Shown piece after piece: positions 1 to 7,455 of a stretch of DNA of 62,819 bases. Numbering within the stretch: position 1 is the stretch's first letter; the number at the start of each line of letters is the position of its first letter. Under the pieces are notes generated by a model. The model worked only from the letters and a program-made list of their open reading frames with translations. It was not told the origin of the DNA and ran no database searches. Location: contig JBAXWR010000009.1 in assembly GCA_037128295.1 (NCBI GenBank), forward strand, positions 1-62,819, given 5' to 3'. The translations under genes and the position numbers were made by a program. The stretch comes from JAAFHB01 sp037128295 (GTDB lineage: Bacteria > Bacteroidota > Bacteroidia > Bacteroidales > Prolixibacteraceae).

Positions 1-11
1 TTTGGGAAGAT

Positions 12-3000
12 ATGATTACAGGGGAAAAAGGATCAAGATTAAGTAAAATAGCTCGTGAACTGAATGTGGGGATTACTACATTGGTAGAATACCTTCATAA
101 GCAGGGTTTTAAAATCTCGACTGATCCAAATACAAAAATTGAGTCCGACATGCATGAGCTTCTTGAAAAGCAATTTCGGAAAGACCATGAAGCCCGGATC
201 GAAGCGGACAAAGTCAATCTTCGCCATCACCGCGTAAAAAACGAAGCGGTGTCAATCGATGATATACAATCAACAAAAAAGGTAGTCGAGGATGTTGATG
301 CCGATGATGATTCCATCATTGTAAAAGATCATAGCCTCCATCATTATAAGGATGAGAAACGGTCGGAACAAATGGCTGCAGCCAGGAAAAGTGAACCGGC
401 CTTTGTCGCGCCTAAAAAGGAAATGGTTGTCGAAGCACCAAAACCAAAGCCAGAACCGGCTCCGGTAATTGAAATTGAAAAACCTCAGGTTACAATTGTC
501 GGTCAGGTGGATCTTACTAACCTCAACCGTAAACCAAAAATAACTGAAGAAAAAGCAGATATTCCTGTCACGACTGAAAAAACGGAGGCTGTTCCTAAAA
601 TAGATATACCAGTTGAAAAAGTAATTGGCAGTGAAAAGCCGGAAGTAAAATCTCCAGTAATCGAAATACCGATAGCCGCAAAAGTAGAGGTTGAAAAGCA
701 TAGTGTAGCCGAAACCGATACAACCGAAATAATCCCTGAAAAGCAACCTGTTATCGCCACACCACCAGTTATTGAGGTACCGTTACAGGAGGTGAAACCA
801 AAAATTACAACTAAACTATTAAAGGATCAGAATACCACTGAGGCTACGAAAGCAGAGGCTAAACCCGAAATGGTTTCCAACCTCACACAAATAGAAAACA
901 ATATCAAGGTAATCGGAAGAATCAACCTGAATCCACCAAGGGCGGAGGAAAAACCAAAAAAAGAGATTATCAAGAAAAAGATTCTTACACGAAAAGCCGT
1001 AGATGAGGTAAAACGTATTCAACCTGAGAAAACCAGGCCTGCAAGAATTGAAATTATTAAACAAAAAGACATCGTTGCCGACCTGACTGATTATTCGGAT
1101 ATATCCGATGTGACAGAGGAAATATTTAAACTCGAACGTAAAAAGCTTTCCGGCCCTACCGTGATAGGTAAAATAGATCTTCCAATGGAAGAGAAAAAGA
1201 AACCGACACGTTTGGAAGAACACCAATCGCGCAACAAAAAGAAAAGAAAACGTGTTGCCAAAGAGGGGAAAGAACGGGTTGAGTTGCCTGAAAAGAAATT
1301 GGAGAAATCGAAAGATAAACTGGAGAAATCTTCAGATAAGCTAAAGAAAAAGGTAGCCCTTGTCGTCAAGAAGAAAACCCCTGTAAAACTGGAAGTTAAA
1401 GAAGAAGACGTTCAGAAACAGATTAAGGAAACTTTGGCCCGTTTAACCACTAAAGGGCAGAAAACCAGAGGATCAAAATATCGTCGGGATAAGCGTTTGG
1501 CATTCAGCGAAAAACTCGCCGAACAAAGTGCCCGTGACGAAATCGACAAAAGTATTATTAAAGTGACTGAATTTGTGTCAGTTAACGAGTTGGCCTCGAT
1601 GATGGATGTCCCACCGACAAAAGTTATTGCAACTTGTATGTCGCTCGGATTATTTGTATCGATCAACCAGCGACTTGATGCTGAGACAATGGCAGTTGTA
1701 GCTGATGAATTTGGTTTCAAAGTTGAATTCATATCTGTTGAAGTACAGGAAGCGATTGTTGAAGAGGAAGATAAAGCATCTGACCTGATTCCACGCCCTC
1801 CGATTGTAACGGTGATGGGGCATGTTGACCATGGAAAAACATCCTTGCTCGACTATATCCGTAAGGCAAATGTAATTGCCGGTGAGGCAGGAGGAATTAC
1901 CCAGCACATTGGGGCATATAACGTTACGCTTGAGGATGGACGCCATATTACGTTCCTCGACACACCAGGCCACGAAGCGTTTACCGCCATGCGTGCCCGC
2001 GGTGCCCAGGTGACCGATATCGCGATTATCATAGTTGCTGCTGACGATGATGTGATGCCGCAAACCATTGAGGCAATCAACCATGCCACAGCCGCCGGGG
2101 TTCCGATTGTGTTTGCGATCAATAAAGTTGACAAACCATCGGCCAATCCTGAAAAGATAAAAGAACAATTGGCAAACATGAACTTCCTTGTCGAAGACTG
2201 GGGAGGCAAATATCAGTCGCAGGATCTGTCGGCCAAAAGCGGTCAGGGTGTTGCTGAACTGCTTGAGAAAGTATTGCTTGAGGCAGATATGCTTGAACTG
2301 AAAGCAAACCCGAACAAACGGGCTGTCGGTTCGGTCATCGAATCAACCCTGGACAAGGGACGTGGCTATGTCGCAACTGTACTTGTACAAAGCGGTACTT
2401 TACGAGTCGGTGACGTAATTCTGGCTGGCCCACATTTTGGACACATCAAGGCGATGTTCAACGAACGGAATCAACGTGTCGAAAAAGTTGGTCCTGCAGA
2501 ACCTGTTTTGATCCTAGGATTGAACGGTGCCCCACAGGCAGGCGATAAATTCAATGTAATGGAGAGTGAGCGTGAAGGGCGTACAATCGCCAATAAACGT
2601 GAACAGCTTCAGCGTGAACAGGGTCTTCGTACCCAGAAACACATCACCCTTGATGAAATTGGCCGCAGGATCGCGATCGGTAACTTCCAGGAACTTAATA
2701 TCATCGTGAAAGGTGACGTTGACGGTTCTATCGAAGCGTTGTCCGATTCTTTGATCAAACTTTCGGTCGGAGAAATCCAGGTCAATGTAATCCATAAAGC
2801 AGTTGGACAGATTACCGAATCGGATGTCATGCTAGCCTCCGCTTCAAATGCGATTATTGTCGGCTTCCAGGTACGTCCTTCGATGGGTGCAAGGAAATTG
2901 GCTGAAAAAGAAGGAATTGACATCCGGTTGTACTCCATTATTTACGATGCGATCAACGAAGTCAAATCGGCTATGGAAGGGATGTTGGCGCCCGAAATCA

Positions 3001-3302
3001 AGGAGGAGATCAAGGGTACTGCAGAAATTCTTACCGTATTCAAAATTACCAAGGTGGGAACCATTGCCGGATGTATCGTCAGGGATGGTAAGATTGAGCG
3101 GAGATCGAAAGTCCGCCTGATCCGCGATGGTATCGTCGTCTTTACAGGAGACCTGGAATCGTTAAAACGTTTCAAAGACGATGTGAAGGATGTTGCCAAA
3201 GGTTACGAATGTGGTTTGAACATCCGGGGTTACAACGACTTAATGGAAGGTGACTTTATTGAAGCATTCGAACAGGTCGAAGTTGCAAAAACGTTAGATT
3301 AG
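12..3302 (+). CDS. infB: Translation initiation factor IF-2
   Basis: GTPase that delivers initiator tRNA to the 30S subunit. The 1096-aa product is longer than E. coli IF-2 (890 aa). Residues 1-60 hold an IF2_N-like fold; about 80-460 are a Lys/Glu/Pro-rich, probably disordered linker. The G domain carries GHVDHGKT (603-610), DTPGHEAF (650-657) and NKVD (704-707), followed by domain II and the C-terminal IF2 domains. All GTPase motifs are intact. The linker repeats a short motif of the form hydrophobic-IG-x-hydrophobic-[DN]-L three times (161-168, 299-306, 383-390). The ATG lies 12 nt into the window with no upstream stop, so an earlier start cannot be excluded, though the N-terminus resembles other Bacteroidota IF-2. 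A strong hairpin terminator follows. Confidence 0.97.
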   Translation: MITGEKGSRLSKIARELNVGITTLVEYLHKQGFKISTDPNTKIESDMHELLEKQFRKDHEARIEADKVNLRHHRVKNEAVSIDDIQSTKKVVEDVDADDDSIIVKDHSLHHYKDEKRSEQMAAARKSEPAFVAPKKEMVVEAPKPKPEPAPVIEIEKPQVTIVGQVDLTNLNRKPKITEEKADIPVTTEKTEAVPKIDIPVEKVIGSEKPEVKSPVIEIPIAAKVEVEKHSVAETDTTEIIPEKQPVIATPPVIEVPLQEVKPKITTKLLKDQNTTEATKAEAKPEMVSNLTQIENNIKVIGRINLNPPRAEEKPKKEIIKKKILTRKAVDEVKRIQPEKTRPARIEIIKQKDIVADLTDYSDISDVTEEIFKLERKKLSGPTVIGKIDLPMEEKKKPTRLEEHQSRNKKKRKRVAKEGKERVELPEKKLEKSKDKLEKSSDKLKKKVALVVKKKTPVKLEVKEEDVQKQIKETLARLTTKGQKTRGSKYRRDKRLAFSEKLAEQSARDEIDKSIIKVTEFVSVNELASMMDVPPTKVIATCMSLGLFVSINQRLDAETMAVVADEFGFKVEFISVEVQEAIVEEEDKASDLIPRPPIVTVMGHVDHGKTSLLDYIRKANVIAGEAGGITQHIGAYNVTLEDGRHITFLDTPGHEAFTAMRARGAQVTDIAIIIVAADDDVMPQTIEAINHATAAGVPIVFAINKVDKPSANPEKIKEQLANMNFLVEDWGGKYQSQDLSAKSGQGVAELLEKVLLEADMLELKANPNKRAVGSVIESTLDKGRGYVATVLVQSGTLRVGDVILAGPHFGHIKAMFNERNQRVEKVGPAEPVLILGLNGAPQAGDKFNVMESEREGRTIANKREQLQREQGLRTQKHITLDEIGRRIAIGNFQELNIIVKGDVDGSIEALSDSLIKLSVGEIQVNVIHKAVGQITESDVMLASASNAIIVGFQVRPSMGARKLAEKEGIDIRLYSIIYDAINEVKSAMEGMLAPEIKEEIKGTAEILTVFKITKVGTIAGCIVRDGKIERRSKVRLIRDGIVVFTGDLESLKRFKDDVKDVAKGYECGLNIRGYNDLMEGDFIEAFEQVEVAKTLD

Positions 3303-3321
3303 GACTCATTAAAATAAATAT

Positions 3322-3360
3322 AAAAAGGCAACTCGTTAATAATATAGGAGTTGCCTTTTT
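3322..3360 (+). terminator. Intrinsic terminator of infB
   Basis: Perfect 13-bp inverted repeat AAAAAGGCAACTC / GAGTTGCCTTTTT with a 13-nt loop, ending in a T tract. It starts 20 nt after the infB stop. The A-rich left arm means it could also stop transcription arriving from the convergent minus-strand gene. Confidence 0.85.
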
Positions 3361-3437
3361 TATTGATAATAGATTTGTATTACATAGAATATGCATAACA
3401 AAGTAATCGTATTTGGGAAGAGGTTGATTGGGAATAA

Positions 3438-4955
3438 TCAAAAAATACTGGAATGAATATTTTGAACCTTAAAATAATCCTCAACTTTTATATCGGTTGT
3501 TAATCCGATCTCGACAGGTGTCCCCCATTTTGTATCGAAAAGCTGAATGGCCAGCGAATATTCGCCCTTGGGCTTTCCGGAGAGTGTTATCGTGTATTTC
3601 TCGATAGAAACGAGCCCCGGCATCCAGTTTTTGTTGCCAGAATCTTCAATTTTAAATTCAATTGATTCAGAATTGCCATTTGCAGGAATAAGTTTTCCTT
3701 TTAACTGATAAGAGGTGTATGCCGGTGCAACACCTTTATTGAGCCACTCAATTTCGAAAGATAATTTATGTCCTTTGAATTGGGTTACATTGATCGATTT
3801 TGGAAAATACCAGTAACCGCAAAGGTTGAGCAGTTCAACTGTTAAATCGGGGTTGTCGGTTAACCATTCACCCAAATAACCATGAAATCCGATGTATGTT
3901 GGTCGGATTAATTTAACCGAATTTCTGAAAACATCGGCTCCGGTAACTTTCAAATCGGGTATGGTGTCCTTTCCGTTTTTACCAATCCAATGTCCCTGAG
4001 TTTTTACTTTTCCATAGTGTTCAAGTTCAAAAACGGTTGGCGTCTTTTTATAAGCTGCTTCAAAAAAGTCGGGATGTTTTACACACCAGGTTTTCAGATC
4101 ATTTTCCATTAATCCTTTAACCATTGGGCTGTCGTCGCGCAGCGAAATGCCATTTTTTATTGCATAATTAAGCAATTCCACTTTTTCAGTTTCCGAACCC
4201 GTAGAACGCAACAAGTCGTCGGTGACCACAATCAACGTTTTTTTGTAATGCTTTAAATACAGGTCGATGTTTGTTTTTACTTCGTTAAATGTAGTAGGAA
4301 TACGGGTTGAACTCCAGGTATGGCCTTCACCCCAGTCACCAATACTACCCATGTCGACATAACGAACCCAAGGTTTCCCATCGTATTTTTCGGCAAAAGC
4401 CTTGTGGAAATTATCGAGCTTTTCCAGAAAAACCGGATCGTCCCAGTCGGGAGTCCATGATGGACTTCCAAATTCAGGGCGCTCAATTCCTTTGGCTCCT
4501 GCTTTAACTACCCAAAAAGGTGTGGCATAGCGAATTCCGTTAATTTCTACCGGAACAGCCTCGTTAACTTTCCCGGTTTCCTTGCACGAAATGCGGAACG
4601 AAATTTTGTAACCCATCGGTACATATTTCTCCACAATGTTATCGATGTACGACCAGTCGAATTTCCCTTCTTCCGGCTCAAGAAATGCCCAAGCCAAACG
4701 CAGATAAAGGTGGTCCATACCCGGAAAACCGGTTAAATCTTTTTCATCCTGAATAAGGTATTTATGGATGCCATTGTCAAGCATGTGATGATACCAACCT
4801 TTATCGGGATTAGCAAGAGGCCGGATGGTATCCCATTTTATGGTCAGGTCTGTTTTTTTTTGAGCAAAAATGCTGCTCATCGAAAAGGAAATCAGAACTC
4901 CCGCCATCAGGCAGAGTGCGATTGTGTGAGGAAGTTTCTTTTTTAAGTTGAACAT
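3438..4955 (-). CDS. Secreted DUF4832-type, glycosidase-like protein
   Basis: Predicted 505-aa exported protein. The chosen ATG gives a classical signal peptide (LKKK n-region, hydrophobic core, cleavage near SSIFA-Q); an in-frame ATG 78 nt upstream would put 26 unrelated residues before it. After the signal, NPDKGWY, the RLAWAFLEPEEGKFDW segment and YVDMGSIGDWGEGH resemble proteins with a TIM-barrel-like N-terminal part and a C-terminal DUF4832 region. These are often annotated as beta-galactosidase-like because the sequence before the first barrel strands follows the GH42/GH35 pattern. Substrate and activity are unknown. It is a single gene convergent with infB, and its 5' leader contains an 11-bp direct repeat. 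Family placement is from recalled patterns only. Confidence 0.7.
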   Translation of the reverse strand: MFNLKKKLPHTIALCLMAGVLISFSMSSIFAQKKTDLTIKWDTIRPLANPDKGWYHHMLDNGIHKYLIQDEKDLTGFPGMDHLYLRLAWAFLEPEEGKFDWSYIDNIVEKYVPMGYKISFRISCKETGKVNEAVPVEINGIRYATPFWVVKAGAKGIERPEFGSPSWTPDWDDPVFLEKLDNFHKAFAEKYDGKPWVRYVDMGSIGDWGEGHTWSSTRIPTTFNEVKTNIDLYLKHYKKTLIVVTDDLLRSTGSETEKVELLNYAIKNGISLRDDSPMVKGLMENDLKTWCVKHPDFFEAAYKKTPTVFELEHYGKVKTQGHWIGKNGKDTIPDLKVTGADVFRNSVKLIRPTYIGFHGYLGEWLTDNPDLTVELLNLCGYWYFPKSINVTQFKGHKLSFEIEWLNKGVAPAYTSYQLKGKLIPANGNSESIEFKIEDSGNKNWMPGLVSIEKYTITLSGKPKGEYSLAIQLFDTKWGTPVEIGLTTDIKVEDYFKVQNIHSSIF

Positions 4956-4972
4956 AGAAAATTGATTTATTG

Positions 4973-5007
4973 GTTCCTGATAATCCCATGGCAGTAGTTC
5001 CTGATAA
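4973..5007. repeat. 11-bp direct repeat in leader of the DUF4832 gene
   Basis: GTTCCTGATAA occurs at 4973-4983 and again at 4997-5007, 24 bp apart centre to centre, just upstream of the minus-strand start at 4955. The spacing is slightly over two helical turns. It could be a regulator site or a chance duplication. Confidence 0.35.
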
Positions 5008-5255
5008 GGGTTCACAATTAACATGTTATACACTGCAAAGGAATAACACAGACATCAGAAAACAAGTAAATAATAGGTCAGAACAAATATTTTATGAACA
5101 ATAAAAGGTTAATAACCCTACCTTACTAAAAGAGTGTATTTCCTTTTTCATTTCCAATAATAGATCAGTAATACCCATTTCAACAGCGCCCAACACTTGT
5201 TGATTGCAATGATCGGGTCGTGTGATTTCCAATCGCGCATTCTTTTGTTTCAGAT

Positions 5256-5285
5256 TTTGTTTTGAAAATGCTTTTATTATCTTTG
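5256..5285 (+). promoter_or_regulatory. Bacteroidetes-type promoter of the PQQ-propeller gene
   Basis: TTTG at 5256-5259 and TATCTTTG at 5278-5285, separated by 18 bp, match the TTTG / TAnnTTTG consensus of the Bacteroidetes primary sigma factor. The ATG follows 44 nt downstream. Within the 373-bp gap 4956-5328 this and the 11-bp direct repeat are the only structures I see. Confidence 0.55.
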
Positions 5286-5328
5286 TTGAATTCCAAAAAT
5301 CAGATAAGTAAAATTCAATCAAACTGTT

Positions 5329-6729
5329 ATGAGACGTAAAGCCCACAATCTTTCCATGTTTTTTTTCATGGTCTTTTCACTTTTATTAATCACCTCATGT
5401 TCAACTAACTGGCCACAATTCCGGGGTTCAGAAAGCAACATGGTTGCAACAGGTACAAATCTACCCGATCAATGGGGCGATAGCCTGAATATCAAATGGA
5501 CTTATAATATTGTTGGAACAGGTTGGTCTTCACCAATTGTTTGGGGAGACAAAGTATTTATTTCCTCTGCTTTTGCAGAAAAAAAGAGTGCACCTGTAGA
5601 ACTGCCCCATCCACCACCTCCTCCAGCACCTATAAAATCGGGTACTGCTCCTGTAACTGGTCAAAATCCTCCACCTCCACCTGCCCCGCAAGTTGAAGAT
5701 AAAAGTTATTTGAACGATATTTACCGTTGGGAAGTGACCTGTGTCGATTTAAAAACCGGTAAGGAATTGTGGAAACAAGTTGCTTTTAAAGGCAGCCCAA
5801 GAATAAAATCGCACAATGGCAATGGATATGCTTCCGAAACTCCTGTTACGGATGGCAAACGGGTTTATGTCTCCTTTGGCATGACCGGCCTTTTTTGTTA
5901 TGATCTGGATGGCAAACTGTTGTGGCAGAAAGACCTGGGATTTTTCGACACCCTGAATGGTTGGGGAACAGGTTCATCACCAGTTGTTTATAACGAAATA
6001 CTATACCTGCAGATCGATAACGAAGTCAGTTCTTTTATTGTGGCCCTCGATGCAGCAACAGGTGAACAAAAGTGGAAAGTCGAACGCCCTGAAAAGACGA
6101 CTTATAGCACACCTATAATCTGGAAAAATAACAGCAGGACAGAATTGGTAACAACCGGAAAGATGGCGAGGTCATATGATCTGACTACGGGCAAAGTTTT
6201 GTGGGAAATGAAAATGGCTGGTGATATGAGCATCCCATCACCGGTAGGAACTGCTGAATACTTGTATATTGGCAATTCGGGCGGCCCCAAATCAAAAGGG
6301 TCACTGTACTCATTAAAAGCTGGTGCCGAAGGGGACATCACGCCAGCCGACAGTATTTCGGGCAACAAGAGTATCCAATGGTCGTTCCCGTTGGCCGGAA
6401 CATCCAACCCATCCCCACTTTTGTACAATGGTTTGATCTATTTGGTTGGAGGTCGTGGTGAATTCAACTGCATCGATGCCGCCACAGGTAAGTTGGTCTA
6501 TGAAAAGAAAGTGACCGGTTCGGCTGCCTGTTGGTCCACACCATGGGAATACAATGATAAGATCTATTTCTACGATGAAAAAGGTGTAACGCACATCATC
6601 AAAGCCGGTAACGAATTTGAGGAACTTCCAACCAATAAGCTAAGCGACAAATTCTGGACATCAGTGGCGATAACAGACAATGGCTATTTGTTCAAAGGGG
6701 TTGAAAGGTTGTATTGCGCTGGAAAATAG
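5329..6729 (+). CDS. PQQ-like beta-propeller lipoprotein
   Basis: 466-aa lipoprotein: the signal ends in LLLITSC with the lipidated Cys at residue 24. The remainder is a PQQ/quinoprotein-type beta-propeller. Repeated blades show the pattern 'DLKTGKELWK', 'DLDGKLLWQ', 'DAATGEQKWK', 'DLTTGKVLWE', 'DAATGKLVYE', as in BamB and alcohol-dehydrogenase-like propellers. Residues about 92-121 between early blades form a proline-rich insert with two PPPPPAP-type tracts, unusual for the fold and probably a flexible surface loop. Many Bacteroidota carry such propellers without cofactor as envelope scaffolds. It is not necessarily BamB, since it is larger and not next to bam-like genes. Monocistronic, with its own promoter and terminator. 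Confidence 0.8.
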   Translation: MRRKAHNLSMFFFMVFSLLLITSCSTNWPQFRGSESNMVATGTNLPDQWGDSLNIKWTYNIVGTGWSSPIVWGDKVFISSAFAEKKSAPVELPHPPPPPAPIKSGTAPVTGQNPPPPPAPQVEDKSYLNDIYRWEVTCVDLKTGKELWKQVAFKGSPRIKSHNGNGYASETPVTDGKRVYVSFGMTGLFCYDLDGKLLWQKDLGFFDTLNGWGTGSSPVVYNEILYLQIDNEVSSFIVALDAATGEQKWKVERPEKTTYSTPIIWKNNSRTELVTTGKMARSYDLTTGKVLWEMKMAGDMSIPSPVGTAEYLYIGNSGGPKSKGSLYSLKAGAEGDITPADSISGNKSIQWSFPLAGTSNPSPLLYNGLIYLVGGRGEFNCIDAATGKLVYEKKVTGSAACWSTPWEYNDKIYFYDEKGVTHIIKAGNEFEELPTNKLSDKFWTSVAITDNGYLFKGVERLYCAGK

Positions 6730-6735
6730 GGTTTA

Positions 6736-6768
6736 AATAGGGTCTGCTTAAAAAATGCAGACCCTATT
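6736..6768 (+). terminator. Hairpin terminator after the PQQ-propeller gene
   Basis: Perfect 12-bp inverted repeat AATAGGGTCTGC / GCAGACCCTATT with a 9-nt loop, 6 nt beyond the stop codon. There is little U tract after the stem, so part of its role may be mRNA 3'-end protection. Confidence 0.6.
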
Positions 6769-6862
6769 GTATATCAAAACATTATAACTATATTTGGATA
6801 AACGGGTGTAAGGAATTAATGGAACTGCCAGTAGAAACAATGAAAAGCCTTTAATAATAGAC

Positions 6863-6885
6863 AAAAAAAAGCCCCTTAGCGGGGC
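6863..6885 (-). terminator. Intrinsic terminator of the small HTH-like gene
   Basis: Read on the minus strand: GCCCC, loop GCTAA, GGGGC, then eight Ts. It lies about 60 nt after the stop of the gene at 6946-7194. A textbook Rho-independent terminator. Confidence 0.8.
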
Positions 6886-6945
6886 AGTTTTGACAATATT
6901 TCAGTCACAATTCAATTCTGGTCGTTTAGTAACATTTATAACACA

Positions 6946-7194
6946 TCATTTACCTGCTAAAATTTCCTGAGCTTTATCTAAGATGGTCGTGTCGTCAAAA
7001 AGGATAATTCCACCTTGTGGTCCCTGCTCAATGTGCATTCCGACACACGTCCCTTTTTCATAATGCGTTCCACCAAAATAATTCCTCACGGTCTCAACTT
7101 CAATCCCAAGCTCCTGTGCAATCCGTTGCATCGAACCGTGAGGTAAATGATCTTTGATATCCCGCAGCTCGTTAAAGGTAATTTTTTTAGTCAT
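6946..7194 (-). CDS. Small conserved HTH-like DNA-binding protein
   Basis: 82-aa cytoplasmic protein. The N-terminal half, including HLPHGSMQRIAQELGIEVETVRNYF, reads as a helix-turn-helix (helix, turn around GI, recognition helix ending NYF). The C-terminal half has IEQGPQGGIILFDDTTIL followed by a short helix. Short proteins of this kind are common across Bacteroidota, but I know of no demonstrated function. It has a strong terminator and a very AT-rich 260-bp upstream region with repeated TATTTCAAT elements, consistent with a self-contained, possibly autoregulated unit (inference). Confidence 0.75.
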   Translation of the reverse strand: MTKKITFNELRDIKDHLPHGSMQRIAQELGIEVETVRNYFGGTHYEKGTCVGMHIEQGPQGGIILFDDTTILDKAQEILAGK

Positions 7195-7368
7195 GATAAA
7201 AAATTTAAAGAGTTAATAATTAATATTCAATATTAAAAATGTCGATCAATTTGGATACGCCGAAAATTAGCACTAATTATTCAATATTGTAACCGAATTT
7301 TAACAACTTTTCGCCTTAAGTCGGTAATTTTAGTTTTATTAACAATTGAAGAAAATTCAATATATTTC

Positions 7369-7408
7369 TATTTCAATGTATTTCAATTTATTACAACGAT
7401 ATTTCAAT
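7369..7408. repeat. Phased TATTTCAAT repeats
   Basis: TATTTCAAT occurs at 7369-7377, 7379-7387 and 7400-7408, with offsets of 10 and 21 bp, so all three face the same side of the helix. They lie upstream of the HTH-like gene and just past the stop of the NagZ-AmiE fusion. Apart from them, the 261-bp gap 7195-7455 is plain AT-rich sequence with no clear TAnnTTTG on the minus strand. Confidence 0.4.
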
Positions 7409-7455
7409 TGTCTTCCTGTAGTCATATAAAAACTGTTTTAAAACATATCCTTCCA

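Noticed and set aside
270..746. 158-aa minus-strand open frame antisense to infB
   Set aside because: Shadow of the Lys/Glu-rich linker codons; aromatic-rich and without any known domain.
5092..5346. 84-aa minus-strand open frame overlapping the start of the PQQ-propeller gene
   Set aside because: It overlaps the PQQ promoter and signal-peptide start, has no recognisable domain or signal, and its composition is that of AT-rich noncoding sequence.
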